A stretch of DNA of 10,707 bases, taken from the NCBI GenBank assembly GCA_025963815.1, contig JAOQAA010000697.1, forward strand, positions 1-10,707. The letters run 5' to 3'. The stretch's first letter is position 1. Every line of letters starts with the position of its first letter. The position numbers and the translations under genes are program-made. Below the pieces are notes generated by a model. The model was given only the letters and a program-made list of their open reading frames with translations, ran no database searches and was not told the DNA's origin. Positions 7,034-10,707 of the stretch are shown here, one piece after another. The stretch is from Capsulimonas sp. (lineage in GTDB: Bacteria; Armatimonadota; Armatimonadia; Armatimonadales; Capsulimonadaceae).

Positions 7034-8632
7034 ATGACGGCAGCCTCCTCTCGAAAAATCGATATCTATGACACGACCCTGCGCGACGGATCGCAGGGCG
7101 AAGGCATCTCGTTTAGCGTCGAAGACAAGGTCAAGATCGCCAAGCGACTCGACGCGTTTGGCGTGGACTACATCGAAGGCGGATGGCCTGGGAGCAATCC
7201 CAAGGACATCGAGTTCTTCGACCGTATGAAGTCGATCCCCCTGAAGCACGCGAAGCTCGCCGCCTTCGGCAGCACGCGCCGGCCAACGACGACGGCCGAG
7301 ACCGACCCCATGCTTCAGCAGCTTTTGGACGCGCAGACGCCCGTCATCACGTTTGTCGGCAAGAGCTGGGATTTTCACGTCACGGAAGCGCTGCGTATTC
7401 CTTTGGAGACCAACTTGGAGATGATCGCGGACACCACGCGATATTTGAAGTCCAAGGGCAAGGAAGTCATCTACGACGCCGAGCACTTCTTTGACGGTTA
7501 CAAGCGTAATCCCGAATATACATCCAAGTGCGTCGCGGCTGCGCTGGACGCCGGCTGCGATGTGGTGGCGCTTTGCGATACGAATGGCGGCACGCTGCCG
7601 AATGAGATTTCGAAGATCGTTTCTGAGATCGGCGCGCGGTTCCCGAACGGCAAGTTCGCGATCCACACGCACAACGACGCCGAGTGCGGCGTGGCGAACA
7701 GCCTCGCGGCGATCGAAGTCGGCGCCATTCAGGTGCAGGGTACGATCAATGGGCTGGGTGAGCGGACGGGCAATGCAAATCTTACGAGTATCGTCCCAAG
7801 CCTTGGACTGAAGCTGGGCTACGAACTTGCTTGCCAGTCCCGCATGAAAGAGCTTTCCGATCTTTCCAATTTCATTGATGAGATTGCGAACATTCCGCCG
7901 AAGATGTCGGCGGCGTATGTCGGCCGCAGCGCTTTCGCCCATAAGGCTGGCCTGCATGTGGACGCGATGCGCAAGAACTCCGAGACATATGAGCATATTG
8001 ATCCGACGCTCGTCGGCAACGAGCGCCGTATTTTGGTGAGTGAGCATAGCGGGGCCTCGACGATCTTGGAGAAAGTCCAGCGCGACAATTCTGACCTGCG
8101 CAAGGACAGTCCCGAGACGAAAGAGATTTTGAAGCAAGTCGCTCGGCTGGAGCACGAGGGTTACTCCTTCGAAGGCGCGGAGGCGAGCTTCGAACTGCTG
8201 GTGAAGAAGGCGACGGGTCAGTATCGATCGCTGTTCGAACTCACGGGGTACCGGGTTATTGTGGAGCGACGCGGGGGCGATCAAGAGGCGCTGACCGAAG
8301 CGACCGTAAAGCTGCGCGTTCACGGTCAAGAAGTGCTCACGGTCGCCGAAGGCGACGGTCCGGTGAACGCGCTCGACAGCGCGCTGCGCAAGGCGCTCAC
8401 GGAGCATTATCCCGACCTCGCGGATATTCGATTGACCGACTTCAAGGTCCGCGTCGTGAATGCCCGTGAAGGCGCCGCCGCCAAAGTGCGCGCCATCGTG
8501 GACAGCGCCGACGTCTCCGACAGCTGGAGCACCATCGGTGTCTCCACCAATATTATCGACGCCAGCTGGCACGCGCTGGTGGACAGCGTCGAATATGGTC
8601 TGCTTCGAGGGAACGAGGGTTCGGGCGGATAA
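7034..8632 (+). CDS. cimA: (R)-citramalate synthase
   Basis: The enzyme condenses pyruvate with acetyl-CoA to citramalate, the entry to threonine-independent 2-oxobutyrate and isoleucine synthesis. The 532-residue product is a LeuA-superfamily protein of the Geobacter-type CimA group, not a second LeuA: the opening motif is 'DTTLRDGSQGEGISFS' (13-28), where LeuA has 'DGEQSPG', and 'EGGWPGSNPKD' (48-58) is characteristic of this group. Arg17, Asp18, metal ligands His211 and His213 ('HTHNDAECG') and Asn247 are present, as is 'FAHKAGLHVDA' (301-311). The C-terminal regulatory domain (about 395-525), with 'EGDGPVNALDSAL' at 439-451, suggests isoleucine feedback. AGGAAG (7023-7028) precedes the ATG. 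Homocitrate synthase is an alternative of low likelihood given the motif and neighbours. Confidence 0.93.
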   Translation: MTAASSRKIDIYDTTLRDGSQGEGISFSVEDKVKIAKRLDAFGVDYIEGGWPGSNPKDIEFFDRMKSIPLKHAKLAAFGSTRRPTTTAETDPMLQQLLDAQTPVITFVGKSWDFHVTEALRIPLETNLEMIADTTRYLKSKGKEVIYDAEHFFDGYKRNPEYTSKCVAAALDAGCDVVALCDTNGGTLPNEISKIVSEIGARFPNGKFAIHTHNDAECGVANSLAAIEVGAIQVQGTINGLGERTGNANLTSIVPSLGLKLGYELACQSRMKELSDLSNFIDEIANIPPKMSAAYVGRSAFAHKAGLHVDAMRKNSETYEHIDPTLVGNERRILVSEHSGASTILEKVQRDNSDLRKDSPETKEILKQVARLEHEGYSFEGAEASFELLVKKATGQYRSLFELTGYRVIVERRGGDQEALTEATVKLRVHGQEVLTVAEGDGPVNALDSALRKALTEHYPDLADIRLTDFKVRVVNAREGAAAKVRAIVDSADVSDSWSTIGVSTNIIDASWHALVDSVEYGLLRGNEGSGG

Positions 8633-8650
8633 ATCGCCGAATTTGCTATC

Positions 8651-8680
8651 AGCCCCATGGATTTATTCATGGGGCTTTTT
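8651..8680 (+). terminator. Intrinsic terminator after cimA
   Basis: AGCCCCATG (8651-8659) pairs perfectly with CATGGGGCT (8668-8676) over an 8-nt loop. The 9-bp stem runs into TTTTT (8676-8680). It lies 18 nt after the cimA stop and is the clearest terminator in the window, marking the end of the BCAA transcript. Confidence 0.92.
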
Positions 8681-8708
8681 CGTATTGGTAATGAGATCGG
8701 AAAACACA

Positions 8709-9521
8709 ATGAGCAAAGATTCACTGGGCGATCGGATGAAGGGCTACTACGAGAACAGGACGCGGGTGTATTTGCCACGCCGCACATATACTCTTCTTCG
8801 CATTGACGGCAAGAGTTTCCACACCTATACGCGCGACTGCGAACGTCCCTTCGATGTGAACCTTATGGAGGATATGGACCAGACAGCCATGGCGCTCTGC
8901 AAGGGGATTGAAGGCGCACAGTTCGCTTACGTGCAGTCGGATGAGATTAGTATTCTGGTGACTGACTTTGGGCAATTGCAGACGCAGGCGTGGTTCGACG
9001 GCAATGTGCAGAAGCTGGTCTCGATCTCGGCGTCTATGGCGGCGGCGCATTTCAACGCCGCGCGCTGGCGTCGTCTGGCGGCAAAGGGCGAGAGCAATTC
9101 ACTCGACGACGCCCCGATTGCGTTCTTCGACAGCCGAGCGTTTACCATCCCCGATCCTGTCGAAGTTGCGAACTACTTCATCTGGCGAGGGCAGGACGCC
9201 ACACGCAATTCGATCTCGATGACCGCGCACGCGCATTTCGAGCACGATCTGCTCCAGGGCAAGACATCGGACGAGATGCAGGAACTGCTCTGGATGCATA
9301 AGGGGATTAATTGGAATGATATGCCGGGCGGGTTCAAGCGGGGACGGTGCATTGTCAATAACCGCACCGTGGGCGATGTCGCGTTTACCGACAAGCGCAC
9401 TGGCGATATGCATCTGGCCCTCAATGTCGAGCGTAATGTGTGGGAAATCGAGATCCCTCCGATCTTCAGTCAGGACCGAAACTGGCTGGAAGGGCATATT
9501 CCGAAATATTCGGGAAACTGA
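8709..9521 (+). CDS. Thg1-like protein (tRNAHis guanylyltransferase family 3'-5' polymerase)
   Basis: This is a 270-residue member of the Thg1 family, which adds nucleotides to RNA 5' ends in the reverse (3'-5') direction. Eukaryotic Thg1 adds G-1 to tRNAHis. Bacterial Thg1-like proteins (TLPs) prefer template-directed repair of 5'-truncated tRNAs in vitro, and their cellular role is largely unsettled. The metal-binding palm residues are visible: 'RIDGKSFHTYTR' (31-42, Asp33) and 'QSDEISIL' (76-83, Asp78). 'FFDSRAF' (139-145) and 'EVANYFIWRGQDATRNSIS' (152-170) match the TLP form, where eukaryotic Thg1 has a 'HINNLYN' motif. I favour ATG 8709, with GGA 7 nt upstream; an in-frame ATG at 8691 is possible. 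The start lies only 28 nt beyond the cimA terminator. A tRNA-Arg gene follows. Confidence 0.92.
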   Translation: MSKDSLGDRMKGYYENRTRVYLPRRTYTLLRIDGKSFHTYTRDCERPFDVNLMEDMDQTAMALCKGIEGAQFAYVQSDEISILVTDFGQLQTQAWFDGNVQKLVSISASMAAAHFNAARWRRLAAKGESNSLDDAPIAFFDSRAFTIPDPVEVANYFIWRGQDATRNSISMTAHAHFEHDLLQGKTSDEMQELLWMHKGINWNDMPGGFKRGRCIVNNRTVGDVAFTDKRTGDMHLALNVERNVWEIEIPPIFSQDRNWLEGHIPKYSGN

Positions 9522-9599
9522 TCCGGTTCAGTAGAGGGGCCTAGCAATAAAATCCGCAGGTTAATCGTTTATAAATTATTTTTCAAGCGGTCATATCGT

Positions 9600-9628
9600 T
9601 TGACATCACATGTTCGGTATGCTATAAT
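9600..9628 (+). promoter_or_regulatory. Consensus sigma70-type promoter for tRNA-Arg
   Basis: TTGACA (9600-9605) and TATAAT (9623-9628) both match the consensus at every base, with an ideal 17-bp spacer. Transcription should start near 9635, giving a tRNA precursor with a leader of about 24 nt. The leader includes a small TCCAC/GTGGA hairpin. The surrounding 9540-9630 stretch is AT-rich compared with the rest of the window. Confidence 0.88.
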
Positions 9629-9658
9629 TATGCGATCCACAACTGTGGACCGCTTCGT

Positions 9659-9734
9659 GCGCCGGTAGCTCAGTGGATAGAGCATCAGTCTTCGGAACTG
9701 AGGGCCGGGGGTTCGAATCCCTCCCGGCGCACCA
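9659..9734 (+). tRNA. tRNA-Arg (anticodon UCG)
   Basis: This is a complete 76-nt cloverleaf with encoded CCA. The acceptor stem is GCGCCGG (9659-9665) with CCGGCGC (9724-9730). The D-arm is GCTC/GAGC (9668-9671, 9680-9683) with loop AGTGGATA containing the A20 typical of arginine tRNAs. The anticodon stem is TCAGT/ACTGA (9685-9689, 9697-9701) with loop CTTCGGA, placing anticodon TCG at 9692-9694. The variable loop is 5 nt. The T-arm is GGGGG/CCCTC (one G-U pair) with loop TTCGAAT. The discriminator base is A9731 and CCA is 9732-9734. It reads CGA and probably other CGN codons. Confidence 0.96.
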
Positions 9735-10075
9735 ACTTTCCTGTAACGATCGACCTCGGCCCCGCAACGCTGTGGTTGGCGCTGCAAGAAGCGCGGGGTG
9801 GTCGCCCCCTAGTCTCAAGACGATCTTTGCTCTCTATTAGGTCTGTCTATAACGGAGACAATGCGCGATCGAATATTTCCATACGAATAAATTGACTTGC
9901 GTTGACAGAACAGTCATAAACTTCTATAATTGGACGTGTATTGCGCCTTACGGTATCTTTCCCGTCACCCTGATCACCAGAGACAATATGTCTCGCACAG
10001 ATATTCATTAGCTGTCAGCCTCGGTCGTAAGTATCATATTTGCGACTAATTCAAATCAGGAGCCGATCGAAAACT
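9735..10075. other. Gene-free interval between tRNA-Arg and the lipoprotein gene
   Basis: I see no convincing gene in these 341 nt. A GC-rich hairpin, CCCCGC (9760-9765) with GCGGGG (9793-9798), follows the tRNA but has no T-run. A consensus promoter lies at 9902-9930. The predicted leader of about 140 nt downstream carries two modest hairpins: GAGAC/GTCTC (9980-9994, loop AATAT) and GTCGTAA/TTGCGAC (10024-10046, one G-U pair). These might protect the message or regulate it; I do not recognise a known riboswitch. AGGAG at 10058-10062 is the ribosome site of the next gene. Confidence 0.6.
9902..9930 (+). promoter_or_regulatory. Consensus sigma70-type promoter for the substrate-binding lipoprotein
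   Basis: TTGACA (9902-9907) and TATAAT (9925-9930) match the consensus fully with a 17-bp spacer. Transcription should begin near 9937, leaving a leader of about 140 nt before the ATG at 10076. A second TTGACT (9892-9897) sits 10 bp upstream of the -35, so the -35 region is partly duplicated. CGAATA occurs twice just upstream (about 9870-9889), but I cannot claim an operator. Confidence 0.85.
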
Positions 10076-10707
10076 ATGTTTTGGGACAAAAAACACACCG
10101 CGATGGTGTTCGCAGGATCGATGGCGTTAGCAGTTCTCGCCGGTTGTAACGATAAGGACGACAAACCCGGCACAACCACGACGGTCACAACGACCACCCC
10201 GGGTACGACGCCGCCGCCTGCCGGTGGACAGGTCCCGCTGGCGTTCGTTACGAACAATGCGTCTGACTACTGGACGATCGCTCACAAGGGCGTCGACGCC
10301 GCCGTAAAGGAACTGCCGAACGTCAGTGTGCAGTTTGTCATGCCGTCGGATGGCACCGCCGCCACCCAGAAGAGCAATGTCGACGATCAGCTCGCCAAGG
10401 GCGTCAAGGGAATCGCGATCAGCCCGGTCGATCCGAAGAACCAGACCCAGATGCTAAACGATGTCGCGAAGAAGACCATCCTGATCACCCAGGACAGCGA
10501 CGCCGCTGACAGCGACCGCATGTGCTATATCGGCACCGACAACCACGCCGCCGGTCTGATGGCGGGCGAAGAGATCAAGAAGGCCCTGCCGCAGGGCGGC
10601 AAGATCATGATGTTCGTCGGCGTCCGCGACGCGCAGAACGCCAAGGACCGTGAGAACGGCATCCGAGACGCTCTGAAAGGCACTAACATCACGGTCCTTG
10701 ATGTTCG
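10076..10707 (+). CDS. Sugar-type ABC transporter substrate-binding lipoprotein, 3'-truncated by window edge
   Basis: The 210 codons visible run off the window end. The protein starts with a lipoprotein signal peptide: a short basic N-terminus ('MFWDKKHT'), a hydrophobic core, and lipobox L-A-G-C with lipidated Cys24. A Thr/Pro-rich linker follows (about residues 32-52). From about 53 the sequence is a type I periplasmic-binding fold of the ribose-binding class: 'VPLAFVTNNASDYWTIAHKG' (53-72), 'DDQLAKGVKGIAISPVDP' (103-120), 'YIGTDNHAAGLMAGE' (151-165) and 'NAKDRENGIRDAL' (188-200). It likely captures a sugar for an ABC importer whose permease and ATPase would lie downstream; the ligand cannot be inferred. 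ATG 10076 is 13 nt after AGGAG (10058-10062), a long spacing, but it is the only start giving a complete signal peptide. Confidence 0.9.
   Translation, partial: MFWDKKHTAMVFAGSMALAVLAGCNDKDDKPGTTTTVTTTTPGTTPPPAGGQVPLAFVTNNASDYWTIAHKGVDAAVKELPNVSVQFVMPSDGTAATQKSNVDDQLAKGVKGIAISPVDPKNQTQMLNDVAKKTILITQDSDAADSDRMCYIGTDNHAAGLMAGEEIKKALPQGGKIMMFVGVRDAQNAKDRENGIRDALKGTNITVLDV

Noticed and set aside
8460..8708. Upstream extension of the Thg1-like gene into cimA
   Set aside because: It overlaps cimA and the terminator; homology starts after 8709.
9760..9798. GC hairpin after tRNA-Arg as its terminator
   Set aside because: No T-run follows and the stem is only 6 bp with a long interior, so intrinsic termination is not supported.
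9569..9818. Two overlapping minus-strand ORFs across the tRNA (one containing 'GGIRTPGPQFRRLMLYPLSYRR'-like sequence)
   Set aside because: This is the antisense translation of tRNA-Arg, a well-known false protein in databases; the tRNA cloverleaf fully explains the sequence.

Overview
The window looks like a stretch of chromosome from a fairly GC-rich bacterium. It is organised around branched-chain amino acid (BCAA) biosynthesis, with every protein gene on the + strand. The ending SBP gene has a lipoprotein signal, and the tRNA gene encodes its CCA. The family mix (class I KARI, Geobacter-type citramalate synthase, bacterial Thg1-like protein, Thr-rich sugar-binding lipoprotein) fits an environmental phylum. 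Armatimonadota (Capsulimonas-like) is my best guess, but this is recall of gene style and not a demonstrated assignment.

Layout: 1-1032 is the C-terminal part of ilvB (cut by the window edge). 1079-1498 is ilvN, which ends at an in-frame amber codon; recognisable IlvN C-terminal sequence continues in the same frame to 1576. 1592-1707 is a near-perfect 36-bp inverted repeat, probably two facing REP-like hairpins. 1741-2073 is a small three-helix membrane protein of unknown function, followed by ilvC (2101-3120). 3139-3309 holds a second, different palindromic element. Then leuA (3368-4933), a GNAT acetyltransferase (4937-5425) and leuB (5428-6498) lie almost end to end, followed by a PII signal protein (6529-6867). 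Between PII and the citramalate synthase cimA (7034-8632) is what looks like a transcription attenuator: a short ORF rich in Leu/Ile codons, competing hairpins and a terminator with eight Ts. cimA ends at a strong intrinsic terminator. A Thg1-like 3'-5' tRNA polymerase (8709-9521), a tRNA-Arg(UCG) with a consensus promoter (9659-9734) and the start of a sugar-type ABC substrate-binding lipoprotein with its own consensus promoter (10076 to the end) complete the window.

How the genes fit together: IlvBN and IlvC make the dihydroxy-acid precursors of valine, leucine and isoleucine. LeuA and LeuB belong to the leucine branch. CimA makes citramalate from pyruvate and acetyl-CoA, and LeuCD/LeuB-type enzymes can convert this to 2-oxobutyrate, giving a threonine-independent isoleucine route. 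ilvD, leuC and leuD are not in the window. PII in the run and the putative attenuator suggest control by nitrogen/carbon status and by BCAA-tRNA charging.

The most interesting points are the putative cimA attenuator, the broken ilvN C-terminus, and the two unrelated palindromic elements inside the BCAA gene run.
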